The notes: generated by a model from the sequence alone, not told the origin. 64,000 bases of DNA from Mycolicibacterium setense (GCF_000805385.1 NZ_JTJW01000006.1:1178001-1242000), one strand, 5' to 3'. Counted from the stretch's first letter, positions 1 to 9,612 are shown. Numbers and translations are program-made.

Positions 1-1788
1 AAGCTCATGGTCCGCCGGTGGCGGGGGGTCGGCACGGCGGTGGTCCGATGGCCGGTACCGATTCTGGCCGGGGCGTGCGCGGTGGCGTTTGTCGGGCTGT
101 TGGCCCTGCCCGGGTATCAGACCAGCTACGACGACCGACTGTATGTGCCCCAAGACATCCCGGCCAATGTCGGATATGCCGCCGCCGAGCGTCATTTCCC
201 CGAGTCGCGGATGACTCCCGACATCCTGATGCTCGAAGCCGACCACGATATGCGCAACCCGACAGATTTCTTGGTCCTACACAAGCTGGCCAAGAAGATC
301 TTCGCGGTCCCGGGGATTGCCACGGTGCAGAGCATTACCCGGCCTGAGGGCAGCCCGATCGAGCGCACGTCGATACCGTTTCAGATCAGTTTGCAGAGCG
401 CCGGCCTTCGACAGATCGTGCCGTTCGCGAAAGATCGCATGAATGGCATGTTGAAGCAGGCGGACGACATGCAGAGAATGATCACCCAGATGGAGGGCAC
501 TCACAATCTGATGAAGTTGATCGGCTCGATCACCCACAACACGGTCGAGGTGACCGGGGAGACTGCCGAACTTACTGATGATCTGATGGCCACCGTTTCG
601 AATTTCGACGACTTCTTCCGGCCGCTTCGCAATTACCTGTACTGGGAAGGCCACTGCTACGACATTCCCATTTGCTTCGCCGTTCGATCAGTGTTCGACG
701 CGCTTGACAGCACCGACCAGCTCAGCCTTCAGATGCACAAACTTCTCAACAACTTGGTGAAAGTCGACGCGTTACAGGCGCAGCTTGTCACGCAGTTGCC
801 GCCGATGATCGAGATCATGAAGTCGATGCGAGCCATGATGCTGACGATGCACAGCACCATGTCCGGAATGATCGCCATCATGGATGAGACGACGTCGAAC
901 GCCAGCGCGATGGGCAAGATCTACGACGGCGCCCAGAACGACGATTCCTTCTATCTGCCTCCGGAAGTGTTCGAGAACAAGGACTTCCAACGGGCGATGA
1001 GCCTCTTCTTCTCGCCCGACGGGAAGGCCGTCCGCCTGATCCTCACGCACCGGGGTGATCCCGGAACTCCCGAGGGCATCTCTCGGGTCGATGCTGTGCG
1101 GACGGCAGCCGAGGAAGCGATCAAGGTGACGCCGCTGCAGAACGCTTCCATCCACCTCGCCGGAACCGCTGCGACATACAAGGATCTGCGAGACGGGTCG
1201 AAATTCGACCTCTTGATCGCGGGTGTCGCGGCGCTCTGCCTGATCTTCGGCATCATGCTGGTGGTGACGCGGAGTTTGGTCGCCGCACTGGTCATCGTCG
1301 GTACGGTGGCGCTTTCGCTCGGTGCCGCGTTCGGGCTCTCCGTGCTCGTCTGGCAGCACATACTCGGCATCGAATTGCACTGGCTCGTCTTGGCGATGTC
1401 GGTGATCGTCCTGTTGGCGGTGGGTTCCGATTACAACCTGCTGTTGGTATCGCGGATGAAGGAAGAGGTCGGCGCCGGGATCAACACGGGCATCATCCGG
1501 GCCATGGGCGGCACGGGCAAGGTCGTGACGACCGCGGGCCTGGTGTTCGCGTTCACGATGCTTTCGATGGTGGTCAGCGACCTGCGCATCATCGGGCAGG
1601 TGGGTTCGACCATCGGTTTGGGTTTGTTGTTCGACACCCTGGTGGTGCGTGCATTCATGACACCGGCGATCGCTGCGCTGCTGGGGCGGTGGTTCTGGTG
1701 GCCGCTGCGGGTCCGTCAGCGGCCTTCCAGTGCGGTCCTTGGCCCGGTGCGCCTTCCTTCCGCCCCACTGATCAAGCAGGAGGCCTGA
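1..1788 (+). CDS. MmpL family lipid transporter, C-terminal part (5' end outside window)
   Basis: The frame is open to the first base, so this is the last 595 residues of an RND-superfamily MmpL protein that is usually about 950-1000 residues long. The visible part is the second periplasmic domain (about residues 30-390, beginning with a typical Y-D-D-R-L-Y-V-P segment and rich in Met/Gln helices). It is followed by the C-terminal membrane bundle of about six helices, which includes the motif [13 protein letters not shown] with the Asp-Tyr pair of the MmpL proton relay. Established role of the family: proton-driven export of complex cell-envelope lipids, including GPL (MmpL4a/b). Being upstream of acyl-, sulfo- and glycosyl-transferases and an NRPS suggests it exports the lipopeptide made by this locus. 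The partner MmpS and the N-terminal third are not in view. Confidence 0.93.
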   Translation, partial: KLMVRRWRGVGTAVVRWPVPILAGACAVAFVGLLALPGYQTSYDDRLYVPQDIPANVGYAAAERHFPESRMTPDILMLEADHDMRNPTDFLVLHKLAKKIFAVPGIATVQSITRPEGSPIERTSIPFQISLQSAGLRQIVPFAKDRMNGMLKQADDMQRMITQMEGTHNLMKLIGSITHNTVEVTGETAELTDDLMATVSNFDDFFRPLRNYLYWEGHCYDIPICFAVRSVFDALDSTDQLSLQMHKLLNNLVKVDALQAQLVTQLPPMIEIMKSMRAMMLTMHSTMSGMIAIMDETTSNASAMGKIYDGAQNDDSFYLPPEVFENKDFQRAMSLFFSPDGKAVRLILTHRGDPGTPEGISRVDAVRTAAEEAIKVTPLQNASIHLAGTAATYKDLRDGSKFDLLIAGVAALCLIFGIMLVVTRSLVAALVIVGTVALSLGAAFGLSVLVWQHILGIELHWLVLAMSVIVLLAVGSDYNLLLVSRMKEEVGAGINTGIIRAMGGTGKVVTTAGLVFAFTMLSMVVSDLRIIGQVGSTIGLGLLFDTLVVRAFMTPAIAALLGRWFWWPLRVRQRPSSAVLGPVRLPSAPLIKQEA

Positions 1789-1887
1789 TTTCGCGCTTTG
1801 GCAGACCTGGGCAAATCATGGGTGAGATCGGTGCGAGCGGATTAGAGTCGGAATTGTCGGGAGCAATGGTTGGGAGGAAGTTTGAAT

Positions 1888-2226
1888 ATGTTCCGTCTGT
1901 CGTTGACCAGACTGGCCGTCGGGCTCGGCGGCTTGGCCATGTCGTTGACCGCCGGGGCCGGCATCGCATCCGCAGGGCCCAACCTGGATTCCGCGATCAA
2001 CACGACATGCAGTTACCCGCAGTTGGTATCGGCACTCGATGCGCAGGATCCCCAAGTCCGTCAGGCATTCGACCAATCGCCGATACTGCAGCGCGGCTTG
2101 CGTCAGTTCATCGCCGACCCACCGGACAAGCGGGCGAGGACGGCCCAGGACGTGGCCAACGCTCCGATGTTTCAGCCGTATCTCGGCACCATCGAGCAAG
2201 CTTTCAACACCTGCAACAACTTCTGA
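1888..2226 (+). CDS. Small secreted haem-binding-type (MHB / Rv0203-like) protein
   Basis: Predicted 112-residue protein with an N-terminal signal peptide (positive residues, hydrophobic core, small-residue cleavage region near A-S-A-G, about residues 27-30). The mature part is helical with one Cys near each end (T-C-S-Y and F-N-T-C), which could form a disulfide. This matches the mycobacterial haemophore-like MHB family; the family member Rv0203 binds haem, but many paralogues are uncharacterised. ATG 1888 was chosen over the upstream in-frame TTG 1870 because a good ribosome site (GGGAGGAAG) lies about 8 bases before it. It sits between the MmpL and the sulfotransferase on the same strand. 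A role in lipopeptide export or assembly is only inferred from position; small MHB-type proteins often neighbour MmpL genes. Confidence 0.75.
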   Translation: MFRLSLTRLAVGLGGLAMSLTAGAGIASAGPNLDSAINTTCSYPQLVSALDAQDPQVRQAFDQSPILQRGLRQFIADPPDKRARTAQDVANAPMFQPYLGTIEQAFNTCNNF

Positions 2227-2428
2227 TCCCGAGATGGGCGTCCCCGTCATGTGAGGGCGTGGGGCGGCCAAGAGATTGTGCAGCAAATGGCAATTCCCCA
2301 CGGCAGCAACGCATCTCCGAATACTCTGCCGTCATGAATCAGAGCCGATGCAAAGCCGCGAAGCGCGCAGCAGGTTCCACATACACGATCGGATCGTCGT
2401 CGTCGGCGCCGCTCGCGGAGTTGTTCTC

Positions 2429-3397
2429 GTGAACCCCGCCGGACACAGTGAGTCCGGGGCCCGCCCGGTCGCCTTGTTCGTGTTGGGTGTGCCTCGATCA
2501 GGAACATCGGCGGTGACCCGGGTTCTCTCGCTATGTGGCGCCACGCTGCCGGTCGGGTTGTCGGGAGCCGATCCGCGCAATCCACGTGGCTACTGGGAGC
2601 CGCGTGCGGCTCTTCATCTCAACAACACGATCCTGCGCAGCCACGGCAGCGCTGTGTTCGACGCGTCGCTGCGCCTGCAGGAGGAAGGCGGGCTCGATGC
2701 CGACCAGAAAGCCGCCTGCGTCACCAAGATCGGACAGTTTCTCTCCACGTTGCCGGATGCGCCGCTGGTGCTCATCAAAGACCTGCAAATAACGCTGCTG
2801 GCCAGTTTGTGGTTCGAGGCCGCGCGCGCGGCCGGCTTCGATATCGCGGTCGTGAACATGGTGCGCCCCCCGCAGGAAGTCATCGCATCGGGTGCGGCGG
2901 ACTTCCTGACATTGCCTGAGCTCGGGAGTGCGCTGTGGCTGAAATTCAACTTGTTGGCCGAGAGAGACACCCGCGACGTGCCGCGCGTGTTCGTCGAGTA
3001 CGCCAACCTCCTCGATGATTGGCGTCGGGAGGTGAAAAGGATCTCGGTCGCACTCGGAATCGATCTGGAGACGCGTGACGAGACCGCCATCGAGGAGTTC
3101 CTCACACCGGATCTTCACCGCCAGCGGCACACCGGCCCGGTGACCGAAACCTTCGGCACCGACTGGATTTCCGCCGTCTATGAGACTCTGCACGCGGCGG
3201 CGCGCGACGAAACCTGGGATCAGTCCGCGCTGGACCGGGTCTATGCCGAGTACCGTGCGAGCGAGCAGGGTTTCCGGAAGGTGTTCGAGAATTCCCATCG
3301 CCTGCACAAGCTCAACCGATTCATCCGGCCATCACTCCTGAAGTTTCGCTACGAGGTCGTCGCGATGGCTCACCGCCGCCGTGGAACGTGGGCCTGA
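2429..3397 (+). CDS. Sulfotransferase family protein (PAPS-dependent)
   Basis: About 322 residues. The N-terminal motif LFVLGVPRSGTSAVTR (PRSGTS near residues 22-27) is the 5'-phosphosulfate-binding loop of sulfotransferases. The following region has the usual W-E-P and K-D-L strands, and the VVNMVRPPQEVIASG segment resembles the 3'-phosphate-binding strand. GTG 2429 is preferred: GGAG lies 8 bases upstream and the reading frame before it has no family similarity. The stop overlaps the ATG of the next gene by one base, so the two are translationally coupled. Family role: transfer of sulfate from PAPS to a hydroxyl, often on a sugar or lipid. Placed among glycosyltransferases, it probably sulfates the lipopeptide or its sugar; the substrate is not determinable here. 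Confidence 0.85.
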   Translation: MNPAGHSESGARPVALFVLGVPRSGTSAVTRVLSLCGATLPVGLSGADPRNPRGYWEPRAALHLNNTILRSHGSAVFDASLRLQEEGGLDADQKAACVTKIGQFLSTLPDAPLVLIKDLQITLLASLWFEAARAAGFDIAVVNMVRPPQEVIASGAADFLTLPELGSALWLKFNLLAERDTRDVPRVFVEYANLLDDWRREVKRISVALGIDLETRDETAIEEFLTPDLHRQRHTGPVTETFGTDWISAVYETLHAAARDETWDQSALDRVYAEYRASEQGFRKVFENSHRLHKLNRFIRPSLLKFRYEVVAMAHRRRGTWA

Positions 3398-4782
3398 TGG
3401 GAACTCGCCACGCATCCACCCGCTTTGTATGCCCTGACAATCGGCTCGCATTGGCAGACGAAGCTTTGTTGGCGGAGCATCACGCCGCCGGCATGAATGT
3501 GGTCATCCAGGTCACATGGCTGTATGACCGTCCTGTCGATCTCGACGGGCTACGCCGTTTTCACCACTTTCTCGGTCAGGGGTTGTTGGGTCGTCGCATC
3601 GAGCGTCCGGCGCTACCGATCGCCCGGCATCGGTGGGTGCTGGACCCCGGACAGTCAGACATCGACATCGCCGAGTCGACCCGCCCGCGCGCTGAATTCG
3701 CCACCTGGGTCGATGAACGTTCGCAGCTTCCCGTCAATGCGGAATCGGGTCCCGGTTGGCACATCGGTGTGGTCTCCCTCGATGACGGATCGACCGCCGT
3801 CAGCCTGGTACTTTCGCACAACTTGATCGACGGTCTCGGCCTCGCGCTCGTCATCGTCGAGGGAGCCCTGGGTAAGACGCGCGATCTCGGATACCCCCCG
3901 CCGCTGTCACGCACACGATTGCGTGCGTTGGGCGAGGACGTCCGACAAACAGCACGAGACGTGCCGGACGTCGCCCGGGCGCTTGTCAGTGCGGTGAGAT
4001 CAGCCCGGAAGCAGGCTCGCACCAAGGTCGAAAACAAGCGTTCGCCGGCGCCGCGGCCCGCCCCCACCACCGCGGCCGGCGCAGACGACATTGTCCTGGT
4101 GCCTGCGCTCACCATCTTCGTGGACCTGGATGACTGGGATGCGCGAGCAGAATCTCTTGGCGGAGCGAGTCATACCCTGGCCGCTGCCTTCGCCGCCAGG
4201 TTCGGAGAACGTATCGGGCGGGTACGCGCCGAGGACGGCGCCGTCACGCTCCAGATTCCGATCAGCGACCGCGCGTCAGAGGACGACACGCGCGCGATGG
4301 CCCTGTCGTACGCGCGCGTCACCATCGACCCGACGCACGCCACAACGGATCTGCGCGACATCCGGGCCGCAGTCAAGCAGACGCTGGCGAACCTGAAAGA
4401 GACGCCGGACGAGTCCGAACAGCTGCTGTGGCTGCCGTCGTTCGTGCCGAAGCGAATGCTCAAACAGATGGTGGCCCGGGCGCCTGCCGATCCCGACCAG
4501 GCGGTGTTTTCTTCCTACCTCGGCGATCTGAGCTCATTGATCAGCCAGGCGGATGGCACCGCGGCCGCTTACGCCAATGCTCGAACCACTGGGCAGCGCG
4601 AATCGCGACAGCTCCTCGAACGAACAGGCGGCCGCACCGTCATCCTCTCCGGCCGCATAAGCGGCAAGATCTTCATCAGCATCGGCGCGTACCAGCCCGG
4701 CGCAGAGAACACGACGTGCGCTTTGCGTGAGCTTGCCGCGAAAACACTCACTGATTTCGGCCTCACTGGGGAAATTCACTGA
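3397..4782 (+). CDS. Condensation-like / PapA- or WS/DGAT-type acyltransferase
   Basis: About 461 residues with the fold signature of CoA-dependent acyltransferases related to NRPS condensation domains. The active-site motif reads S-H-N-L-I-D-G (residues about 140-146) in place of HHxxxDG: the second, catalytic His (H141) and the Asp-Gly are kept, while the first His is Ser. A Pro/Ala/Arg-rich linker lies near residues 210-230, between the two halves. The start is ATG 3397, which overlaps the sulfotransferase stop (TGATG); GTG 3388 is possible. Known relatives are polyketide-associated PapA proteins and wax-ester/diacylglycerol synthases. In this locus it may esterify a hydroxyl of the peptide, sugar or lipid, or take part in product release from the NRPS; both are inference. 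Confidence 0.7.
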   Translation: MGTRHASTRFVCPDNRLALADEALLAEHHAAGMNVVIQVTWLYDRPVDLDGLRRFHHFLGQGLLGRRIERPALPIARHRWVLDPGQSDIDIAESTRPRAEFATWVDERSQLPVNAESGPGWHIGVVSLDDGSTAVSLVLSHNLIDGLGLALVIVEGALGKTRDLGYPPPLSRTRLRALGEDVRQTARDVPDVARALVSAVRSARKQARTKVENKRSPAPRPAPTTAAGADDIVLVPALTIFVDLDDWDARAESLGGASHTLAAAFAARFGERIGRVRAEDGAVTLQIPISDRASEDDTRAMALSYARVTIDPTHATTDLRDIRAAVKQTLANLKETPDESEQLLWLPSFVPKRMLKQMVARAPADPDQAVFSSYLGDLSSLISQADGTAAAYANARTTGQRESRQLLERTGGRTVILSGRISGKIFISIGAYQPGAENTTCALRELAAKTLTDFGLTGEIH

Positions 4783-4888
4783 CGCATACGTAAAAGCCTG
4801 GGTAGCCTTTAGCATTCGAGCCGAACATCCGGTGCAACAGCGTTGTTCGCAACAGGTCGTCCGGAGATCTCATGTCGAAAGAAACGCT

Positions 4889-6175
4889 ATGAAGTTGGTG
4901 CTGGCCAGCTATGGAACTCGTGGCGATGTCGAGCCTTGCGTCGCTGTGGGTTGCGAGTTGCAGCGCCGCGGGCACGATGTGCGATTGGCGGTCTCGCCGG
5001 ACCTGGTCGGCTTCGCTGAGGCGGCCGGCCTTCCGACGGTCCCGTACGGGCCCGACACAGCGGTGTGGTCGGATGCCCATCGCGACTTCTGGATCCGCTT
5101 CTTCGGAAACTTCTGGAATGTCCGGGAACTGGCCAGACTGTGGCGCGAGATGCGTGAAATCGGGGAGTCCGTCGTCAAATTCTGGGAGGAGATCTCTACG
5201 ACGCTGACATCGCTGGCCGACGGGGCTGACCTACTCATCACCTTCCTGAATTTTGAGCCGCCGGCAGTGAATGTCGCGGAGTACTACGGTATTCCGTTGG
5301 CAACGGTGCACGTATCGCCGGTGCGCCCCAACGGCCGGATGCTCGGATTTCTGCCGCCGATGTTGGGGCGCTATGCGCTGATGATGTATGAGTGGGCCAA
5401 CTGGCGCGGGGTCAAGAAGTTCGACGATGCGCAGCGCCGTCAACTGGGTCTGCCGAAGGCGACAATCTCGTCACCACGACGGATCACCGAACGCGGATCA
5501 CTGGAAGTTCAGGCGTACGACCAGGTTTGCTTTCCCGGACTGGCCACCGAATGGGCGAAATGGAATGGCCAAAGGCCTTTTGTGGGAGCACTGACGATGG
5601 AGTTGACCACGGACGGCGATGACGACGTCGCCGCGTGGATTGCTGAGGGAACACCGCCGGTGTTCTTCAGCTTCGGCAGTACGCCGGTCAAATCGCCCTC
5701 GGACACACTGGCCATGATCGAGTCCGCGTGCGCGGAACTGGGCGAGCGGGCGCTGGTGTGCGCCGGGTCGAGCGACTTCACGCAGATGCCTGCTTCCGAC
5801 CTCGTCAAGGTCGTTGACACGATGAACTTCGCTGCGGTGTTTCCGGCCTGCCGCGCGCTCGTACACCACGGAGGCATGGGCACCATGTCGGCGGGGCTGC
5901 GCGCCGGTGTCCCCATGCTGGTTTTCTGGACGGCACTCGATCAGGCGATTTGGGCCGGTCGTGTCGAACGGCTGAAAGTTGGTCTGGGACGGCGTATCTC
6001 GTCTGCCACCAGCGAATCTCTTGCCGCGGACCTACGCACGATTCTCGACCCGGTATATGTGGCCCGAGCCCGTGAGGTCGCGACTCAGATGACCAGACCG
6101 GACGAAAGCGTTGCCAACACCGCCGATCTCCTGGAACGTTTCGCCGATCGAGGCCGCTTGACCGACGTAGGCTAG
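4889..6175 (+). CDS. GPL-type glycosyltransferase 1 (UGT/GT1 family)
   Basis: 428 residues. It begins MKLVLASYGTRGDVEP, the acceptor-side signature of the mycobacterial Gtf and macrolide/vancomycin GT1 family. It ends with a nucleotide-sugar site, VHHGGMGTMSAGLRAGVP, followed by D-Q in the donor-binding loop. ATG 4889 starts exactly at the conserved MK(L/F)VLA N-terminus shared with the two other copies in this locus. Family knowledge: Gtf1, Gtf2 and Gtf3 of GPL add 6-deoxytalose and rhamnose to the Thr and the alaninol. This gene probably transfers a deoxyhexose to a hydroxyl of the peptide; donor and acceptor cannot be assigned by eye. It lies 106 bases after the acyltransferase and may share its transcript, and it converges with the Gap gene downstream. 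Confidence 0.92.
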   Translation: MKLVLASYGTRGDVEPCVAVGCELQRRGHDVRLAVSPDLVGFAEAAGLPTVPYGPDTAVWSDAHRDFWIRFFGNFWNVRELARLWREMREIGESVVKFWEEISTTLTSLADGADLLITFLNFEPPAVNVAEYYGIPLATVHVSPVRPNGRMLGFLPPMLGRYALMMYEWANWRGVKKFDDAQRRQLGLPKATISSPRRITERGSLEVQAYDQVCFPGLATEWAKWNGQRPFVGALTMELTTDGDDDVAAWIAEGTPPVFFSFGSTPVKSPSDTLAMIESACAELGERALVCAGSSDFTQMPASDLVKVVDTMNFAAVFPACRALVHHGGMGTMSAGLRAGVPMLVFWTALDQAIWAGRVERLKVGLGRRISSATSESLAADLRTILDPVYVARAREVATQMTRPDESVANTADLLERFADRGRLTDVG

Positions 6176-6210
6176 CCGTCGCTCAACCCGCGTCTTGCGG
6201 AACCGCCAAA

Positions 6211-6999
6211 TCAGATGATGCCCAAGCCTTTCACCACCTGCAACACCCCGATCATCACGAAGATGCCGATCATCACCTGACGGCGATTCGCCAGCGCCCA
6301 GTCGTGCACCGGTTGCAGCACCGCCTGGGTTCGCACCGGGGCGATCAGATGACTGACAACGGCGACCTCGAAAACCGCGAACATCGCGACGACGAACAGG
6401 ATGACGGCGAAGATCTGCGTGCCCGTCGTGGCCCCGGAGGACACGACCGTGGTCGCCACGAACAGCACCAGCGGAAATCCGGGTAAGAACCCCATGCCGC
6501 ACACCAACGCGACCCACAAAGCCCCACTGTCCCAGGCTCTTTGAAGACGCCCGAAGAGCCGCCGAATCGCGGATTTGTCTTCGGTCGCATCCTCCATGCC
6601 GGCAAACGGCGACGTGATCGGGGCCGGCCCCGCCGATTCCATCACCTGGCTTGTGGTGTTGCCGCTCGCTGCGGGGACGGGCACTCGCCCACGCACCCAG
6701 AACCGTACCGCGATCAGCGCGGCGACCGACAGCACGAGCACACCCATGCCGAGTTGGATGTGCCGGGTCGCTGCGGTGGCAGCGGGCGCCTGAGGACTGA
6801 ACATCGGCGCACGGTGCAGCAGCACCACGGGGACAACCAGGGCGGGAATGTTCGTCGTCAGGCAGCCGATCCAGCACACGAGCAAGTTCTGCACCGGGCG
6901 TGGACGGGAGATCACGAGAAGGATGAGGGCCAGCAGGGCGGGATTGAACGCCATCACGATCGCCATCCCGAGTAGTGAGCCCCACACGGGCCGGGACAC
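6211..6999 (-). CDS. GAP family membrane protein 1 (GPL-addressing-protein-like)
   Basis: About 262 residues with roughly six membrane helices in two groups of three, separated by a polar linker of about 40 residues. The first loop contains the family motif SRPRPVQNLL, shared with the second copy at 9654-10442. This matches Gap, the small integral membrane protein required for GPL transfer to the cell surface in M. smegmatis (established for that family). GTG 6999 (V-S-R-P-V-W-G-S) is chosen because the similarity to the second copy begins there; no strong ribosome site is visible. The open frame runs much further upstream across the next glycosyltransferase, but that part is an antisense shadow. 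It is convergent with glycosyltransferase 1 and divergent from glycosyltransferase 2. Confidence 0.82.
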   Translation of the reverse strand: MSRPVWGSLLGMAIVMAFNPALLALILLVISRPRPVQNLLVCWIGCLTTNIPALVVPVVLLHRAPMFSPQAPAATAATRHIQLGMGVLVLSVAALIAVRFWVRGRVPVPAASGNTTSQVMESAGPAPITSPFAGMEDATEDKSAIRRLFGRLQRAWDSGALWVALVCGMGFLPGFPLVLFVATTVVSSGATTGTQIFAVILFVVAMFAVFEVAVVSHLIAPVRTQAVLQPVHDWALANRRQVMIGIFVMIGVLQVVKGLGII

Positions 7000-7407
7000 T
7001 ACCTGCTGCTTGTATGTAATTTGGCGCTTTCGAAACCCTGATGATCTTGATCTGGTCTGCCCGCCGGATATGAGGTCGGGGTGCGGGTGGTGCGATCGTG
7101 CCACCGGAGGTCGAGAGCGCTTGCCGTCGTTCCGGTTTGATTGTCGGACAGGTACGCGTTCCGAGGAGACCGATGACCCGGCCGGGATCCGACCGTCGAT
7201 GGTTCGGCGCGGCCAGTCGGTCCGGTCGGGAACGGGACGATGATGCCCATCCACTGATGGATCCATTTGATCTTCATGTGAGCCTCGCGAGATTCGCGCG
7301 GATCCACCTGCTCGGTTTTGGACCGGAACCGACAGGGGATCGGGATAATGACCGATGTCTCTTGGCACCCCACGGGTGCGACAACTGAAAGGCTCGAGGT
7401 CTCCGCG
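7000..7407. other. Divergent intergenic region between Gap 1 and glycosyltransferase 2
   Basis: About 400 bases without a convincing gene. A GATAAT hexamer at 7344-7349 could be the -10 of a promoter for glycosyltransferase 2, but no -35 is clear at 16-18 bases, only TTGGAC at a 20-base spacing. I see no strong hairpin. The divergent arrangement means at least two promoters should lie here. Confidence 0.3.
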
Positions 7408-8688
7408 ATGAAATTTGTGCTGGCTTTCTACGGGACTCGCGGTGACGTCGAGCCCGGTCTCGCGGTTGGCCGCGAGTTGTCGCGCCGCGGACACGAAGTC
7501 CAGATGGCCGTCTCGCCGGATCTGGTCGAGTTCGTCGAGACTGCTGGGCCGGCGGCCATAGCGTGCGGGCCCGATGTGCGTGTGTGGCAAGACCTCAACC
7601 GCGACTTCTGGGCGCGTTTCTTGCGCAAATTCTGGAAGAACTTCTGGCGGGTCAGGGACCTGGCCGGGTTGTTGCGCGAGGAATGGCATCTATTCGACCA
7701 GTACTGGCAGGACGTCAGCAAGACGCTGATGTCGTTGGCAGACGGGGCGGATCTGCTGTTCACCGGTGTAATCGGCGAGGAGGCCGCCGGCAATGTCGCT
7801 GAGGCGTGCGACATTCCGTTCGCCATGCTGCACGTGTTCCCGCTGCGGCCCAACGGTCAGCTCGTTCCGGCTCTACCGGCGCGGATGGCGCGCACGATGA
7901 TGAGGGTGTCGGAGTGGCTGAGTTGGCCCATGATGAAGCGGCTCGAAGATCCGCAGCGGAAGGAGCTGGGCCTGCCAAAAGCAACCGGCCCCTCCGCGTG
8001 GAGGGTGGCCGAGCGCGGCTCGCTGGAAATCCAAGCCTACGACCAGATCTACTTTCCCGGACTGGCGGCCGAATGGGCGAAATGGGACGGTCGCAGGCCG
8101 TTCGTCGGTGCGCTGGCAATGGAGTTGCCGACGGACACCGACGATGAAATCGCAGCCTGGATCGCTGCCGGTCCACCGCCCATCTGCTTCGGTTTCGGCA
8201 GCATGCCCGTCGATTCGGCGGCTGACACGCTCGCGATGATCAGCGGGGCGTGTACCGAATTGGGGGAGCGGGCGCTGGTGTGCGCGGGCGCGAGCGACTT
8301 CAGCAACGTCCCGCATCTCGACCATGTCAAAGTGGTGGACACCATGAATTACGCAGCCGCCTTTCCGGCGTGCCGCGCCGTCGTGCACCACGGTGGTGCG
8401 GGAACCACCGCCGCCGGCCTACGCGCCGGCGTCCCGACATTGATCCTGTCGACCGACCTGGATCAGACACTGTGGGGAGCTCGCATCAAACAGCTGAATG
8501 TGGGTACCACCCGGCGCCTTTCGGCGACTACACAAAAGTCGCTGATCGCGGACCTGCGTACGATTCTGCAGCCGCAGTATGCGACGCGCGCCCGCGAAGT
8601 CGCCACCCAGATGACCAAACCCGCCGAGAGCGTTGCGGCCACTGCCGACCTGCTGGAAAAGTTCGCCGAGCTCAGGCGCGTGGCCTGA
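7408..8688 (+). CDS. GPL-type glycosyltransferase 2 (UGT/GT1 family)
   Basis: 426 residues, co-linear with the copies at 4889 and 12702 over the whole length. N-terminal MKFVLAFYGTRGDVEP; C-terminal donor site VVHHGGAGTTAAGLRAGVP followed by a Leu-Asp-Gln. ATG 7408 matches the conserved first residue of the family. It shares with copy 3 the phrase LILSTDLDQTLWG in the donor loop, where copy 1 reads LVFWTALDQAIWA, so copies 2 and 3 look closer to each other than to copy 1. It probably adds a second sugar to the lipopeptide. It is followed by a methyltransferase on the same strand after about 150 bases. Confidence 0.92.
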   Translation: MKFVLAFYGTRGDVEPGLAVGRELSRRGHEVQMAVSPDLVEFVETAGPAAIACGPDVRVWQDLNRDFWARFLRKFWKNFWRVRDLAGLLREEWHLFDQYWQDVSKTLMSLADGADLLFTGVIGEEAAGNVAEACDIPFAMLHVFPLRPNGQLVPALPARMARTMMRVSEWLSWPMMKRLEDPQRKELGLPKATGPSAWRVAERGSLEIQAYDQIYFPGLAAEWAKWDGRRPFVGALAMELPTDTDDEIAAWIAAGPPPICFGFGSMPVDSAADTLAMISGACTELGERALVCAGASDFSNVPHLDHVKVVDTMNYAAAFPACRAVVHHGGAGTTAAGLRAGVPTLILSTDLDQTLWGARIKQLNVGTTRRLSATTQKSLIADLRTILQPQYATRAREVATQMTKPAESVAATADLLEKFAELRRVA

Positions 8689-8844
8689 TCGTCTCGGCAC
8701 AGGCCGGTGGCATCCACTCGACAGCTTGGTCACATCCAAAACTCTTGGAGCTGAAAGTGATAGAGCGTTGGCCGCAGTCTCGATTCGGCTGCTACACCCT
8801 TGACTTTGCGACTTCCGGCCTGATCCCGATCGCCATGCTCCATC

Positions 8845-9612
8845 ATGGTCTACGTGGATAGCAGAACCCGCGACATTGCGAACATGCCCCGGGGCGGACC
8901 AGACGCTTCCTGGCTGGATCGGAGACTGCAGACGGATCGGCTGGAGTACCTGGATCGCGACGATGTGGACGATCTGAAACGCAAGGTCATGGATTCACTC
9001 GACCGCGCCGGGCAACGGCGACGGATCGGTATTCACGAGAAGTGCGCTCGGATGGTGCTGCGGGAGGTTGCCGACGTGCCTGCTCCGAAGATCCTCGAAC
9101 TCGGAGCCGGCCTCGGCGGGTTGTCGCGCAAGCTGCTGGACACGCATCCCACTGCTCAGGTGACGGTCACCGACATCGAGCCCGCGTTTGTCGCGGGTAT
9201 GGCAGAAGGCGACCTCGGCAGTCATCCACGCGCCACGGTGCGCGCAATGGATGCGACCGAAATCGATGCGCCGGAAGGCTACTACGACCTCGCGGTGTTC
9301 GCGCTGTCGTTGCACCACCTGCCCCCCGAACTCGCCGCCCGCGTGTTCGCGGCAGGTACCCGGGCGGCGAAGAAGCTACTGATAGTCGATCTTCCAAGGC
9401 CGCCCGCACCCCTGCACATCGCGTTGTTGGCAGTGGTGCTGCCGCTCATCAGAATTTCTCCGTTGCAGCATGACGGATTCATCAGCTCGCTTCGCGCCTA
9501 CAGCCCATCTGCCCTGCGTGCGCTGGGCCATCACGCCGACCCGTCCATCAAGGTGGAGTTCCGGACCCGGCGTGGGCTCGGGCCCACGGTGGCGGTTGCC
9601 ACTCGCTCCTGA
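8845..9612 (+). CDS. Class I SAM-dependent methyltransferase
   Basis: 255 residues. Motif I is ILELGAGLGG (residues about 83-92), followed by the acidic V-T-D-I-E that binds the SAM ribose and by the DLAVFALSLHHLP region. The C-terminal third has a short hydrophobic stretch (ALLAVVLPLIR) and an SSLRAYSPSAL segment seen in small-molecule methyltransferases. The start is uncertain: ATG 8845 gives the full frame, ATG 8884 is possible, and neither has a strong ribosome site. GPL loci carry several O-methyltransferases acting on sugars or the lipid hydroxyl, so a similar tailoring role is inferred. It is convergent with the second Gap gene. Confidence 0.8.
   Translation: MVYVDSRTRDIANMPRGGPDASWLDRRLQTDRLEYLDRDDVDDLKRKVMDSLDRAGQRRRIGIHEKCARMVLREVADVPAPKILELGAGLGGLSRKLLDTHPTAQVTVTDIEPAFVAGMAEGDLGSHPRATVRAMDATEIDAPEGYYDLAVFALSLHHLPPELAARVFAAGTRAAKKLLIVDLPRPPAPLHIALLAVVLPLIRISPLQHDGFISSLRAYSPSALRALGHHADPSIKVEFRTRRGLGPTVAVATRS

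Noticed and set aside
6211..7689. A 492-residue frame on the minus strand covering Gap 1 and reaching into glycosyltransferase 2
   Set aside because: Only the last 262 residues have Gap similarity; the rest is antisense to a clear gene.
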